Shown: piece by piece, positions 46,070 through 57,140 of the stretch
Layout: each line of letters starts with the position of its first letter
Numbering within the stretch: the stretch's first letter is position 1
Assembly: GCA_963971535.1 (NCBI GenBank)
Contig: OZ020589.1
Location: 77,659,328 to 77,723,327, forward strand
DNA length: 64,000 nucleotides
Origin: Notolepis coatsorum
Taxonomy: Eukaryota; Chordata; Actinopteri; Aulopiformes; Paralepididae
Reading direction: 5' to 3'
Notes under the pieces: model-generated
Database searches by the model: none
The model's input: only the letters and a program-made list of their open reading frames with translations
What the model was told of the DNA's origin: nothing
Translations under genes and position numbers: made by a program

Positions 46070-49000
46070 ATGATTGTGGTTTCCAAGGGAGCTGAGCAAG
46101 AACCTATTCTGCAGGTCCTAGTGGAGGGCAAATTAACAGAGATGATGGCAGACACTGGAGCAGGTTTTTCCTGCATAAAGCAAAAATACGCCGCTCACTT
46201 ACCCCAGTCTGGACAGTATGTTCGGACGGTCGGATTCTCGGGAAAAACACAATTAATACCCACATCAGATCCAATCTCTATGACGTATAACAACAAGACC
46301 ATAACAATACCTGTATTAATTTCGGACAGCACCCCGCGCAATCTCTTGGGACGAGATGCAATGTGTAAACTAGGCTGTAAAATCCTATGTACGCCTGAGG
46401 GGATTCAAATTGAACAAGACGTGTACCAAATGATGCTACAAGGGACGGGGGAGAAAGAGGCCACTGTGTTCTGGCTGGGCAACATAGATGCAGAGCTGCA
46501 AAGGGTCTGTGACCCCTGGGAGCCATTTCTGAAAACCCAACTGCCTCAGTCTAGACAAACAAACATGGAGGCACATTGCACACTACAATATTTGACGAAT
46601 AGTGACCTAGTTAGGAACAAGGCATGGTTGCAGGGACAGCCCGAGCAGGTGCAGATTGACTCATCTACGATAATTGTAGGGAGACAGGGCGCGGCGTTGA
46701 GGGTTAACACGGGTAAGTATCTACGGGAACAACATAGACTAAGAGACGCCGCCCCACACATCACTCTGAGAATAAATCCTGGTTACGAATCCGAACATCT
46801 AGGTTCAATGATACAGGAATCCGAGACTCAAAGGTGGGTCTCCACGGAATCTCCGCTAATTTGGAACAGCGCAGATGGGAGTTTCATAAAAATAATGATT
46901 TCCTTTTCAGTTTTGGCAAAACCGCAAGTAATCAGATTACCAGGAGACCCTTGCGTTATTCCAGAGGCGGATGCTTTGCTGGAACAGGACATGTTGGCGC
47001 GCACCCCGGAACGGTTGTGGTCAAAACACGACACAGATGTGGGTCTAATATTGTCGGCACAGCCAGTGAAGGTCAGGTTAAAGAAGGGTTGTAGACCACC
47101 CTTTATCAGACAGTATACAATGAAGCCAGAGTCGGAGGAAGCTATATCACATCAGATTGAGGGACTGTTAAAGGGGGGAGTGCTCGTCCCTTTCAAATCC
47201 AGATGTAATACACCTATCCACCCAGTGCTAAAGGCGGACAGGGCTAGGTACAGACTGGTACACGATTTGAGGGCGGTGAACGACGTGGTGTCTGGACCAG
47301 AGGCGGAAGTCGCTAATCCACACACCCTCCTGACAAACATCCCGAGTAGCTCGCAGTACTATACGGTCATTGATCTCACGCAGGCATTCTTCAGTGTTCC
47401 ATTGGAAAAAGAGTCTCAGTATCTGTTTGCTTTTACCCACAGGGGGAAACAATACTCTTACACCCGGTTGCCACAAGGGTTCGCGCACTCGCCGCATTAC
47501 TTCTCGAAGGCGCTCAAGGAAGACTTGCAAGGAGTGTGCGACTCACTACTCAGCACGGTTTTACTGTATGCAGATGACATTCTAATCTGCTCGGATACAC
47601 GTCAGCAGTGCCATGAGGACTCCATCAAAGTTTTGAGTGGATTAGCCGTGGGAGGCCACAAGGCATCCCGTTCAAAACTGCAGTACTGCCAGCCAAAAGT
47701 TGAGTACTTGTCTCGCGTCATTCAAAAGGGCATAAAAAACATCTCACCCACGCAACTCGAAGCTGTATCCAAGGCACCTAGGCCATTGACGGTCCGACAG
47801 ATGATGACGTTTTTAGGGATGACTGGGTACAGCTCTGAGTGGGTGGAGGACTATACGATAGCGACAGCGCCGTTGAGGATGATGATAAAAGAGGCGGGTA
47901 CAGACAAGCTTCGCGCTCCCTTGACATGGACCGAGGAGGGGGAGGACGCGTTCATAAACATTAAGCGTCTGTTGTTACAGGCCCCTGCCCTGGCGCTGCC
48001 GGATTATGAGAAGTGTTTCCACCTATTCGTCTCACATAGAGCGCAGCATGCGACAGCTGTCCTGACTCAAACACAGGGGGGGAGTGGGAAAAAACAACCG
48101 ATAGCATATTACTCTAGAGCTCTTTCGCCGGTGGAGCAGGGTCTGCCACCTTGTTATCAGGCCCTGGCCGCAGCACATTTGATGTATGAGAAGGCAACGG
48201 CCGTGACAATGGGATATGACATTTGCATTTGGACACATCACAAATTGGCAAACTTGATTGAAAGAGGCAAATTTGTTCTGACCAGCCAACGGCAACAGGC
48301 TTACATGAGGCTCCTGCAGTACTCAGACGTTACGATAAAAACATGCCACGGCAGTAACCCGGCGGATCTGGTACCACTCCCGAGCGAGGGTCAACCGCAT
48401 GAGTGTGAGGTGGAGGTACAGGCTTTCGTGAAACTCCGTCCTGATTTGGGAGTCGACCCGCTCGCGATAGCAGAACTCTCACTTTTTGTGGATGGGTCCT
48501 GCTATCGGGAGGGGGAAAATTTAAGGTCAGGATACGCCGTCGTACAGTGCAAACCTAACGGAGAAACACTAACAAGAAAGGCCGGACAATGCATGCAACC
48601 ATGTTCGGCCCAGCTTGCAGAACTAATAGCACTAACAGAAGCATGCATAATAGCTAAAGATCGCACGGTTAACATCTTTACAGACTCTGCGTATGCGCAT
48701 GGCGTATGCCACCTATTCGCGGCCATTTGGAAGGCAAGAGGCTTTAAGAAATCGGACGGCTCACCGATCCTTCACCACAAGCAGGTTGTGGCGCTTATTC
48801 AGGCTGTAAAGTTGCCCAAAAGCATTGCTATCGTAAAGTGCCAGGCACACAGAAAAGACCTGTCCTTTGTGACGACGGGAAACAACGCGGCGGACGAGGC
48901 CGCGAAGGCGGCGGCTGCGGTGCCGTCCACGGCTGTTCTGATGTTTGCGGCCGAACTGACGACTGAGGTAACTGAGGATAATTTGAGTGATCTTCAGGAC

Positions 49001-50266
49001 TCAGCCACGCAGGCCGAGAAACAGTCGTGGACGGAGAGGGGGGCTGTAAGGGGGGCAGATGGTCTGTGGAGGAGTCATAACGGTTTGATAGTCGCCTCCA
49101 TCAATCTTCTGTCCTTAGTGATACCTGAGGCTCATGGTGTTGATCACTGTGGAAGAGCAGAGACCCTGAAACGAATCACGAAAATGGGATTTTGGTCCCC
49201 AAAGCTTCAGGCACAAATTGACGTTACACTAGCCAGGTGTTTAACATGCTTACAGGGCAATGTGCGCAAAGGAGTACCGACAGTGGCGGCTTACACACCC
49301 CTCCCTGAGGGACCATTCAGACATCTGATTATGGACTATACAGACATGATAACGCCAGTGCAGGGCAAACGATACCTCCTGGTAGTAGAGGACTGCTTTA
49401 GTCGCTGGATTGAGGCCATTCCATCTAAACACAAGAACGCGGACACAGTGATCAAGTTCCTGTGTCGCGAGGTCATTCCGAGATTTGGAATTCCCACGAT
49501 ATTACAAAGCGATAATGGCCGCGAGTTCATCGACAAGGTGGTTAAAGGGCTGATGCAGAAATTAGGTATAAGACAGCGCCTTTCCTGTGTCTATAGTCCC
49601 GGGTCGCAGGGGAAGGTGGAAAGGGCCAATCTGGTCATTAAAAACAAACTGTTGAAAATCTGTATGCAAACTAAGCTTAACTGGATTGATGCTTTGCCAC
49701 TTGCTCTGATGGCTATTAGAAGCAGCGTAAACCGCCAAACACAGCTAACACCGCATGAAATGCTTACAGGCCGCAGCATGCCAGCACCGCCATTTAGACA
49801 CCTGGCTAGGGGCCCGGCATTAGATATTTTTGAGCAAGATCTGAAAAAATATCTTCAGCAAGTGACTAAAATACATGAAGCTGTGTTTCGACAGGAGCAG
49901 AGAAAGGAGAGAAAGGGGGTGAAGGAGGCGGAGAAGGAAGCCACCAAACCGAGACTGATCCCTGGGGACCTGGTCTTCGTAAAGGTCCACAAGAGAAAGT
50001 GGTCATCACCCCGGAGAGAGGGCCCGTACGAGGTGATCCGATCGACTGGAACGGCAGTCCAAGTCAAAGGATCAGCGACCTGGTTCCACTTCAATCACTG
50101 CATAAAGGCCAGCGGCGATCTCTTGGGGGATACAATCGATCGCAGTTATGCAGAACCCGACATGGAGGGTCCGAGACGGCAACTGGAAGGTGCAGTGCCT
50201 GCTGATGCTCCCGCAGATGTTGGCAGCAGTGTGCGGACGGTCGGCCGGGCACAACGACGTCATTGA
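46070..50266 (+). CDS. pol: ERV Pol: protease, RT, RNase H, integrase
   Basis: 1,398 codons from the first in-frame ATG; the frame is open from the gag UAG at 46036, so the real protein probably starts as a Gag-Pol fusion. Protease: MADTGAGFS (Asp about 28) and NLLGRD (about 91-96). RT: HDLRAVND, first Asp in VIDLTQAF (435), LPQGF (467-471), catalytic YADD (500-503), where most retroviruses have Y(V/M)DD. RNase H: LFVDGS (about 805), ELIALTEA, FTDSAYA, NAADEAA. Integrase: GVDHCG…CLTC zinc site (about 1020-1060), core Asp in MDYTDM (about 1088), Asp in SDNGREF (about 1147), Glu in GKVERAN (about 1182), then GPYEV (about 1318). No stop or frameshift. It copies the RNA and integrates the DNA. 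It overlaps env by 119 bp. Confidence 0.95.
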   Translation: MIVVSKGAEQEPILQVLVEGKLTEMMADTGAGFSCIKQKYAAHLPQSGQYVRTVGFSGKTQLIPTSDPISMTYNNKTITIPVLISDSTPRNLLGRDAMCKLGCKILCTPEGIQIEQDVYQMMLQGTGEKEATVFWLGNIDAELQRVCDPWEPFLKTQLPQSRQTNMEAHCTLQYLTNSDLVRNKAWLQGQPEQVQIDSSTIIVGRQGAALRVNTGKYLREQHRLRDAAPHITLRINPGYESEHLGSMIQESETQRWVSTESPLIWNSADGSFIKIMISFSVLAKPQVIRLPGDPCVIPEADALLEQDMLARTPERLWSKHDTDVGLILSAQPVKVRLKKGCRPPFIRQYTMKPESEEAISHQIEGLLKGGVLVPFKSRCNTPIHPVLKADRARYRLVHDLRAVNDVVSGPEAEVANPHTLLTNIPSSSQYYTVIDLTQAFFSVPLEKESQYLFAFTHRGKQYSYTRLPQGFAHSPHYFSKALKEDLQGVCDSLLSTVLLYADDILICSDTRQQCHEDSIKVLSGLAVGGHKASRSKLQYCQPKVEYLSRVIQKGIKNISPTQLEAVSKAPRPLTVRQMMTFLGMTGYSSEWVEDYTIATAPLRMMIKEAGTDKLRAPLTWTEEGEDAFINIKRLLLQAPALALPDYEKCFHLFVSHRAQHATAVLTQTQGGSGKKQPIAYYSRALSPVEQGLPPCYQALAAAHLMYEKATAVTMGYDICIWTHHKLANLIERGKFVLTSQRQQAYMRLLQYSDVTIKTCHGSNPADLVPLPSEGQPHECEVEVQAFVKLRPDLGVDPLAIAELSLFVDGSCYREGENLRSGYAVVQCKPNGETLTRKAGQCMQPCSAQLAELIALTEACIIAKDRTVNIFTDSAYAHGVCHLFAAIWKARGFKKSDGSPILHHKQVVALIQAVKLPKSIAIVKCQAHRKDLSFVTTGNNAADEAAKAAAAVPSTAVLMFAAELTTEVTEDNLSDLQDSATQAEKQSWTERGAVRGADGLWRSHNGLIVASINLLSLVIPEAHGVDHCGRAETLKRITKMGFWSPKLQAQIDVTLARCLTCLQGNVRKGVPTVAAYTPLPEGPFRHLIMDYTDMITPVQGKRYLLVVEDCFSRWIEAIPSKHKNADTVIKFLCREVIPRFGIPTILQSDNGREFIDKVVKGLMQKLGIRQRLSCVYSPGSQGKVERANLVIKNKLLKICMQTKLNWIDALPLALMAIRSSVNRQTQLTPHEMLTGRSMPAPPFRHLARGPALDIFEQDLKKYLQQVTKIHEAVFRQEQRKERKGVKEAEKEATKPRLIPGDLVFVKVHKRKWSSPRREGPYEVIRSTGTAVQVKGSATWFHFNHCIKASGDLLGDTIDRSYAEPDMEGPRRQLEGAVPADAPADVGSSVRTVGRAQRRH

Positions 50267-52190
50267 GAACCGTCACGGTCGACCCGTCCTTGAGGATGAC
50301 GGGTTTGAGTGGGTAGGAGTCCCACGGGGTCCCGCTCAGGCTCAAGTACCAGCAGGCTTTCATGACCAGGCTCAGAATCAGGCGCCCCCTCTTCCCTCCA
50401 TCGAGGAAGGGGGGGAGAAGATAAGACTACAACCAAAAGGGGTGTTTCCCGTAGGACCGCAAGGGCATGTTTTTGATTTTGACCATTCCCCCGTTACAGG
50501 CGGGGATACTTACCATTATACTAACGAGGATCGGGTTGTGGGGGTAGATAGGAGGGTTGAGCCTGTCCCGAACCAATCACAGGGGACAGGGGTGAGGGGA
50601 AAAAGGGAGGTCAAGGACACTGAGTCGGAAGAGGTGGGGGGACAGGATATGTTCCAGAGGACAGCCGGAACGTTGAGGGACTCAGTGGGCTCACTCTGGG
50701 CCAGGTTGAGGGGTTTGCTTCCTTCCGGGGAACAAGATGGGGGCGACTATGACTATGACGAGGAAGACCCGGAGGCTGACCCGATGTATAGGGCGGCTTT
50801 AGGGAATGAGTGGTTTAAGTGGGTCCAGTACACGAGCACGCAGAATCAGATAGAGGATTGTTATGTCTGCTCCAAGGCACGTCCGGATAGGCTGCTGGTG
50901 AAGGGCACGAAGTTCAGTTGGGCTCAGTGTGACAGGGACGCAGAGGCATGGGAGGGGCCCCATAATAGTCGCCCTTGGTGCGAGGCAGAGTGTTTGGGGT
51001 TTCTCGGCTCTAGTCGTTTTAAGGCGGCAGGAAACGTCACGGATTTCAAGGATGTCACTATGCGGGAACGTTGTAGGAAATTGGATGTACGTGTGCAGGG
51101 GGTAGCGACGGGGTTGCCAATACCCAGAGGTGTCAAACTATGGCTGACCAAGGATTTCGAGTGCTTGCAAAAGGAGGGGACCCGGGATGTAGGGGAGGTG
51201 GCAGAGGGGCGGTGCACTACTATTTGGAGCATCACGACTAACTGCACGAAAGAAGGAAAGTGTGGACACGGGGTTGTGTTAAAGGGAGTGGATACCAACC
51301 CACGGCCTGTAGCTTGCCCTTTTCATGTCCAGGATATGGCACTGGCGGACCAATACTGGCTCTGCGGCGGTAGGAGGTTGAGGAATACACTTCCTTTAGA
51401 TTGGTCAGGTAGATGTGCCCGGGTTCAGGCGATCATGCCAATGGTGGTCCTACCATTATCAGTGACGGAAGGACCTTCTGAGTCTCCTATCTCTCGAACG
51501 AAGCGTAGCTACAAGGCAGACCCAAGGGTGTATCTGGACAGCATAGGACAGCCAAGGGGCATTCCAGCCGAGTTCATGGCTAAGAATGAGATTGCGGCAG
51601 GGTTTGAGTCTATTCTGCCATGGATATCGGTCAATAAGAACACCGGGTGGATCAACTATTTGTTTTACAATCAGCAGCGGTATCTCAACTACACCGAGGA
51701 GGCGTTGGATGCAATGGGGGACCAGATGCACGCGACCAGTACGGTGGCGTGGCAGAATAGACAGGCTCTGAACTGGTTAATGGCGGAGAAGGGTGGAGTC
51801 TGTTCCATGTTTGGACAGTACTGCTGCACATTCATTCCGACGAATGTGGGGCCAGGGGGAAAGTTCTCCGAGGCCATGGCTAAGCTGAAGGATTTGAGGG
51901 AGGAGTTGAGGGGGAATTCTGGCCGGAATGAAGAATGGTGGGGGAGTGGGGTGTTGGAAAGATTGGGACAGTGGGGAAGCATAGTGATGCAGACGGGGAT
52001 ATCCATTGGGGTGGCAGGGTTGATATTGGTTCTCCTTTTCTGTTGTGGTATGCCTCTCTTGGGTAGGCTGGTAACTTCACACGTAACGAGCCAAATGCTG
52101 ATGGTGGGACAGAAAGAGATTGAGCCACAAATCGGGCCATGTCCTCAGCTTTATGCTGCCTTAGAGGGAGACGAGGGGATAGAGGATTAG
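50148..52190 (+). CDS. env: ERV Env glycoprotein precursor
   Basis: 680 codons in a frame overlapping the pol end, translated presumably from spliced RNA. A modest hydrophobic stretch (VQCLLMLPQMLAAV, residues 15-28) may be part of the signal. A first basic site RGKR lies at 150-153, an acidic stretch (DYDYDEEDPEADP) near 200, and CYVC at 238-241. The furin-type site RTKR at 450-453 divides surface and transmembrane subunits. The transmembrane part has a QNRQALNWLMAEKGGVC stretch followed by the CX6CC motif (Cys 552, 559, 560), a membrane span at about 612-640 and a cytoplasmic tail of about 40 residues. CX6CC marks gamma/delta/epsilon-type Env, whose subunits are disulfide-linked. The frame is intact. 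Confidence 0.92.
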   Translation: MQNPTWRVRDGNWKVQCLLMLPQMLAAVCGRSAGHNDVIENRHGRPVLEDDGFEWVGVPRGPAQAQVPAGFHDQAQNQAPPLPSIEEGGEKIRLQPKGVFPVGPQGHVFDFDHSPVTGGDTYHYTNEDRVVGVDRRVEPVPNQSQGTGVRGKREVKDTESEEVGGQDMFQRTAGTLRDSVGSLWARLRGLLPSGEQDGGDYDYDEEDPEADPMYRAALGNEWFKWVQYTSTQNQIEDCYVCSKARPDRLLVKGTKFSWAQCDRDAEAWEGPHNSRPWCEAECLGFLGSSRFKAAGNVTDFKDVTMRERCRKLDVRVQGVATGLPIPRGVKLWLTKDFECLQKEGTRDVGEVAEGRCTTIWSITTNCTKEGKCGHGVVLKGVDTNPRPVACPFHVQDMALADQYWLCGGRRLRNTLPLDWSGRCARVQAIMPMVVLPLSVTEGPSESPISRTKRSYKADPRVYLDSIGQPRGIPAEFMAKNEIAAGFESILPWISVNKNTGWINYLFYNQQRYLNYTEEALDAMGDQMHATSTVAWQNRQALNWLMAEKGGVCSMFGQYCCTFIPTNVGPGGKFSEAMAKLKDLREELRGNSGRNEEWWGSGVLERLGQWGSIVMQTGISIGVAGLILVLLFCCGMPLLGRLVTSHVTSQMLMVGQKEIEPQIGPCPQLYAALEGDEGIED

Positions 52191-54114
52191 GGGTATGGTG
52201 AGGTAGGGACATTTTCTTTTTGTTGGTTCTTTCCTTTAAGAGTGACGGGGGATGGTCTGAGTGCAGTTTTGTTGGTTTATTCCTTTAACTAGGAGTTTTA
52301 GTCTGATTTTCTAATGATCCTTCGGCATAGAGATTGCAACCATTGAAAATCATTGCATTATTTTTAATTTTTTTTTATTATTTTTTGTTTATTTTACTCG
52401 TGGTCCTGGTCAAACCGGAATGGGAAGGGGCATCGGCAGAGTGTCGGTTCTGAGCCTGAGGAAGCATTGAGAAGAAGTGTTCTGGGGATCGGTTCTGGGG
52501 ACTGGAGGGACAAAGGGGGGGGCTAACGCAGTGGGCAAGATGGGCACCTCCCGTCGAAGATGGGGGACACGTGGTGAGGTCGGTACCAGCGCCTCCCGTC
52601 CAGGTATGGGGACACGCTTCTACGGGGACTGGAGGTGTGGCGTGGTGGTTGCTGTATTGGCAAAATGTGACTTTTGGCAATACGGTGAGGAGACTATGGC
52701 GTGGGCATGGAAGGGGGGCTGAGCGATGGACACTGGGACTCAATGTTATGGAAGAGACAATGTCATTTTTTTTTTGGGAGGGATGTTCTATGTTTAGTTC
52801 TGACGGTCAACTTCTCCTTTCCCTGATGAGAGTCGCGGTTTCCGGCCGGAACTGTGGCTCATTTGGTAAGCGGTGGAGGTTGGGGGGATTTGTCTGTCAG
52901 GTTAGGATTATAAATTGGGGTATTTTGTTGATGTTTTATTATTACTCTTGTTTGGAACGGTTTTGTGTTTTGGTTAGGGAGGGGATTAGGCACCCCGAAC
53001 CTCTAGCCAAAAACAGGCGGCAGTGGGCTCGCAAGAGTCTGGGCGCACGTTAAACACACACTATAGTGCTGGGGAGAAACTGAAGGCCCTCGTGCGTAAC
53101 GAGGTATGAAATAACATACCACTGTGGTACCGTCTAGTCGGCCCAGGAAACGTCGCACGTAAGTTGGTGTGGGCACTGGGTGGTACGTGGGCGACAGTCC
53201 ACACCTAGGAGCAGGGCGGTGCACCGTAGGGGGCACAGCTCCTGCCGTGAACAGGCAAGGCTGGCGAAAACGGTCAATATTTCCATGCCCGGAGCAAGCG
53301 GGGTGGGGACAAGACCGTCGGTTTCTAAACTGAGTGGCTGATAGGTACTACGGACAGTCAGCCGCTTGGGGTCCTGACTTGATGACGGACTATGAGGTCG
53401 CTATCGACTGGGTCGCCAGCCGGTTGGGAGAGCGTTATGACCCTGTTTATAGTCACAGACACGCGGGATGTGGGACCGTGAGTGACTGGACAACAGTGGC
53501 ATGAATGCACCTGGCTCAATGTACAGTCAGGCCACAGTAACCTTACTAACCGATACAGGGTTAGTAGGCGAGTTGTGCTTCTGTGATCAGCAGGTTTGAA
53601 AAGAACCACTGGGAAGCAGAAGGGTAAGGGGTGTCAATTCAGAGGAATCTGGATTGTCTCTCCTAAGGTTGGAAAGGGACCCAGCCTTAAACTGCACCTG
53701 AAGGTAAAATAAGGGGACTGCTTCCGTTCATGAGAGGAGACCTTACCGCCGGAAGTGGAGACCTGCATCTCTGTTGGGGGAGAGGGGCCGACGTCGGACA
53801 AGGCAGTCCTAAGAAAGGAGCTGGTTGTTGCGTCGTAGCGGACTGCCTAAACCTTACGGGGAGAGGTGCATCTAAGTAGGGGAAGGAGTGCATCCGAACG
53901 GGAGGAGGGTACTCTTAACTGGAAGGAGGTTAAAAGGGTCAAAGCAAAGAACGGTAGTCAGCCTTTGTTGGTCCGTTAGGGGTCCAGTGAATGAAGTAAG
54001 GTTTCTGGTTTAGATTAGGCATTTAAACTTTTATTATATAATTGTGGTTTCTCGTTTAGTTAGACGTTCACATTTTCTTGGTTATATGATTTGGGTGGGA
54101 CTAGGGATAGCCCC
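52191..54114 (+). other. Long ERV 3' region between env and the polypurine tract
   Basis: About 1.9 kb without a convincing gene. A 160-codon open frame (52571-53053) begins with GTG and shows no family signature; its first ATG codons are internal. Another reading on the opposite strand is Pro-rich and also unrecognised. Complex fish retroviruses carry accessory genes near their 3' ends, but nothing here resembles the cyclin-like genes of walleye viruses. Confidence 0.6.
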
Positions 54115-54125
54115 AAATGGGGGAA
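54115..54125 (+). promoter_or_regulatory. ERV polypurine tract
   Basis: AAATGGGGGAA lies directly against the 3' LTR; it would prime plus-strand DNA synthesis. Confidence 0.85.
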
Positions 54126-54588
54126 TGTTGTGGAAAATGTGTACACGGGGGTGGAGGTAGGAAAGGGGTTAGTCTTGACTAGTTTAATATAGGTCAACTA
54201 GCAGGGCTCAAAGACACTAGGGCGACAGTCTGGCTGATGTTCTTAAAACAGCCTCAAGATAGGCAGATGGACATTTCAGTACATCATATCGTGTGCTCTA
54301 ATCTTGTGTCTTTTCTCTCTTTCATACATACACAGCACACACACACAGACACAGCACACACACACAGACACACAGACACACACATACACAGCACACACAC
54401 ACAGACACAGCACACACACACAGACACACAGACACACACAGTCACACAGACACACACACACACAGACACACACAGTCGCACAGACATACACACCGACACA
54501 CACACACACACACACATTCCCTGTGACACAATACACACATACAATACACACACGTCTGTACACAGACGCACACACACACAGACACACA

Positions 54589-54629
<41 letters not shown>

Positions 54630-55003
54630 CTCACTCTCTCTTCGATGTTCTTAATGTTTTTATCTAAATCTATGTTCTTCTTAATGTATTTATCTCTCTT
54701 CATGTTCTTAATGTTTTTATCTCTCTCCGATGTTAAATCTACGTATCATCTTAATGTACGTCATGTCAGATCTGACATGATATGATACGTCATCATATCT
54801 GTCATGGGGGGGCAGGACTGAGAGGGGATTTAGGGGACAAGCAGAGGGATTGGGAGGTAGAGTGTTTTTTGTTCAAGCTGTGGTGATCCTCTGCTCGATC
54901 CATAGCTTTTGCTGTTAAGAACTTCTTTTCCTAAATAAATTACCTACTTGTTAAAATTGGAACTATCGTCTCCTGCTGTGTTAAACAACCATCAGCCACA
55001 ACA
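54126..55003 (+). repeat. ERV 3' LTR
   Basis: 878 bp, otherwise nearly identical to the 5' LTR. Outside the CA block and the 60-bp indel I see one substitution (ATGTCTTTATC versus ATGTATTTATC near 54688). AATAAA lies at 54934-54939. Confidence 0.95.
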
Positions 55004-57140
55004 GTACTTATTTTTCTGTTAACTTATTATTGATTGAAAACTGAAAACATTAATGCACAGTAACTGAACTCAATATTTTTAAGTTCTGGTAACTTATTAT
55101 TATTTATTTTTTTACAGTGTAGTCTTGCGATCAATCAAAACTTATTTATACGATATACCTCACATTCACCCTCCATTCACATCCTGGTGTTCTCCATTAG
55201 GCCTGTAGGTGGAGCTATGACAGCACACGTACAGTACACACACAGATGGTGTGTGATGTGTCCAAAAATGAATGGGCAAATGTGAGTGAAATGGTCACAC
55301 TGTATGCAGCTGTTTGTCTGCATTGCATCCCCCCCCCCCCCAACTCAGATTTAGGGTTGATACAACCATCATAATAATATTGTTAATAATAACAATAACA
55401 ATAATGATGTAATAATGTAAAAATTATCATTAAAAATACCTGATTATGAGAAAAGAAATTATGATGCATGGAATATTGTTGAGGCACACTAGTTACAACT
55501 ATATTTCAAACAGGCACTCCATGTCAAAAAGGTTGCTGACCCCTGTTCTAAACAGAGCAATGCAAAAATCTTTTATCTTTTTTTATCTACTATAGACAAT
55601 TTGTATTTATATCAAGGTCACATGAAAACATGTACATGGGTAAATTTACTTTGGTAAATGTAAAAAACATGATAGCACATAATCCTAGTGAATTCTGAAT
55701 TTTTTGTTGATTGTTTGAGTGTCAATGATACACTTAAAACAGACATATCAACCTAGTTTTTTTACCTGTTTACACAATGATAATAAAAGGGTCAAATAAA
55801 AAAGTGTTTCAATACAGATCTATTTTTAGAAGTTTAGTACGCTCAAGCCCCAAAGGTCTCTCTCATATGGCTGTTCTAAGATACATTATACAACAAATAC
55901 ATTTCTGAATTACTTTGCAGAACAGCATCTAGTTAAAATTGTTTTTTAGCTACACTAAATAATAAGAAAGCCCCCTGAGTACTAGTTTATGCTCTCAATA
56001 TTTCGATATGCATTAAATCCTACAGCTACGCACGATAGGAAATATTCAAACAGCTCAAAGATAACAGTTCTAAGGCAAATAAAAATGTAACTCACTCACC
56101 ATAGTTGAGTTAATGTGTAGTATGGCTAACATGTATGAAAGTAACATAAAGCCGTTATTTATTAGAGTTTATTTATTAGAGTTAAGTATTTGTTGATACA
56201 ATACTTCACATACAAGAGAACATAGCAATAAAATGTTTATTATTTTTGCAGAAAAAAGCAAAATGCAGAGTATTACCAGAGGAGGTTGTTTGCTCCTTGT
56301 CCGCAGACGATTGAAGGAAATTCACTTTAAGAACCATTTAGCATGAAACACCTTAAAACAAAGATGAGTTTTATTCATTATAACCATGAAAATAATACAA
56401 TGTTAGGTGTTGTCATGATTATCGTGGGCACAGATAGGAATGTATCCAGGAAGGGTCCTTTATACATCAGTAACCCTGGACAGACTTGAAGTCAGAGACC
56501 ATGATGTATCATTCACATTCAATTATCCAAATGTACAGGATGTGGCTGATGCGTGTGCAAAACTTACCAGCACTATGCAGGGTTTTACATGGGCTACTAA
56601 CAAAAACATTTCATATTGTTTCAGTGATGGTCTGCTTGATAGGTCTATTGTTGACATGTCTTATTTATACCTGAAAGTTTTGCTTCGTTCACACAATAAA
56701 GATGCTGTTTGTGTAAAATAATGTATAATATCTGGACTGATTCACTGTGCCACAGGTAGCGATAAACTGTACCCCGTTACAGGGGGTATAGTGGATCGAT
56801 TATATTTTTGTATGAAACACCTTAAAACAATGAGGCATTTCATTTATAATATCAAAACATGGAACTCTTATGTAGAATGATGTAAAAAAAAAAGAGTTCT
56901 ACTAATATATTTCACTTAAAAACGTGTACAAAAAGATAAATATCCGACTCCTGCTATGGGAATTACATCTTTTCTATACATAACAAATGTGATGGTATGT
57001 TTTATTGTAACTGTTTCACTGTTTGGTTGTTTTATTGCAACACTGCTGTCAATGACATCTAAGAAGGGAGACCCCCCTTGAACAGGTCTTGGGTTATCTC
57101 CTCAACACTAGGTCTGAGATGCATTTTCTTCCTATTGATA

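Larger units (their letters stand above)
40527..55003 (+). mobile_element. Full-length gamma/epsilon-like endogenous retrovirus
   Basis: 14,477 bp, inserted in the second duplicated copy with a 4-bp target duplication GTAC (40523-40526, 55004-55007). Order: 5' LTR, tRNA-Trp-like primer site, 2.66-kb leader, broken gag, intact pol, intact env, 1.9-kb 3' region, polypurine tract, 3' LTR. One CCHC knuckle, a UAG between gag and in-frame pol, a GPY/F-type integrase tail and a CX6CC envelope are the marks of gamma- and epsilonretroviruses. Most complete members are well under 14 kb; the excess is in the leader and the 3' region. The LTRs are nearly identical, so integration is recent, but gag is disrupted. 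Confidence 0.96.
34134..55545. mobile_element. Non-autonomous hAT, copy 2, split by two later insertions
   Basis: The same hAT as 28504-29512, in the second duplicated copy. Its left 361 bp (34134-34494), a middle piece (40405-40526) and the remainder (55004-55545) are separated by the hammerhead-bearing array and the ERV. The fragments join up exactly when compared with copy 1. Confidence 0.9.

Noticed and set aside
50924..51298. Minus-strand frames within ERV env
   Set aside because: Shadows of the env coding frame; no domains.
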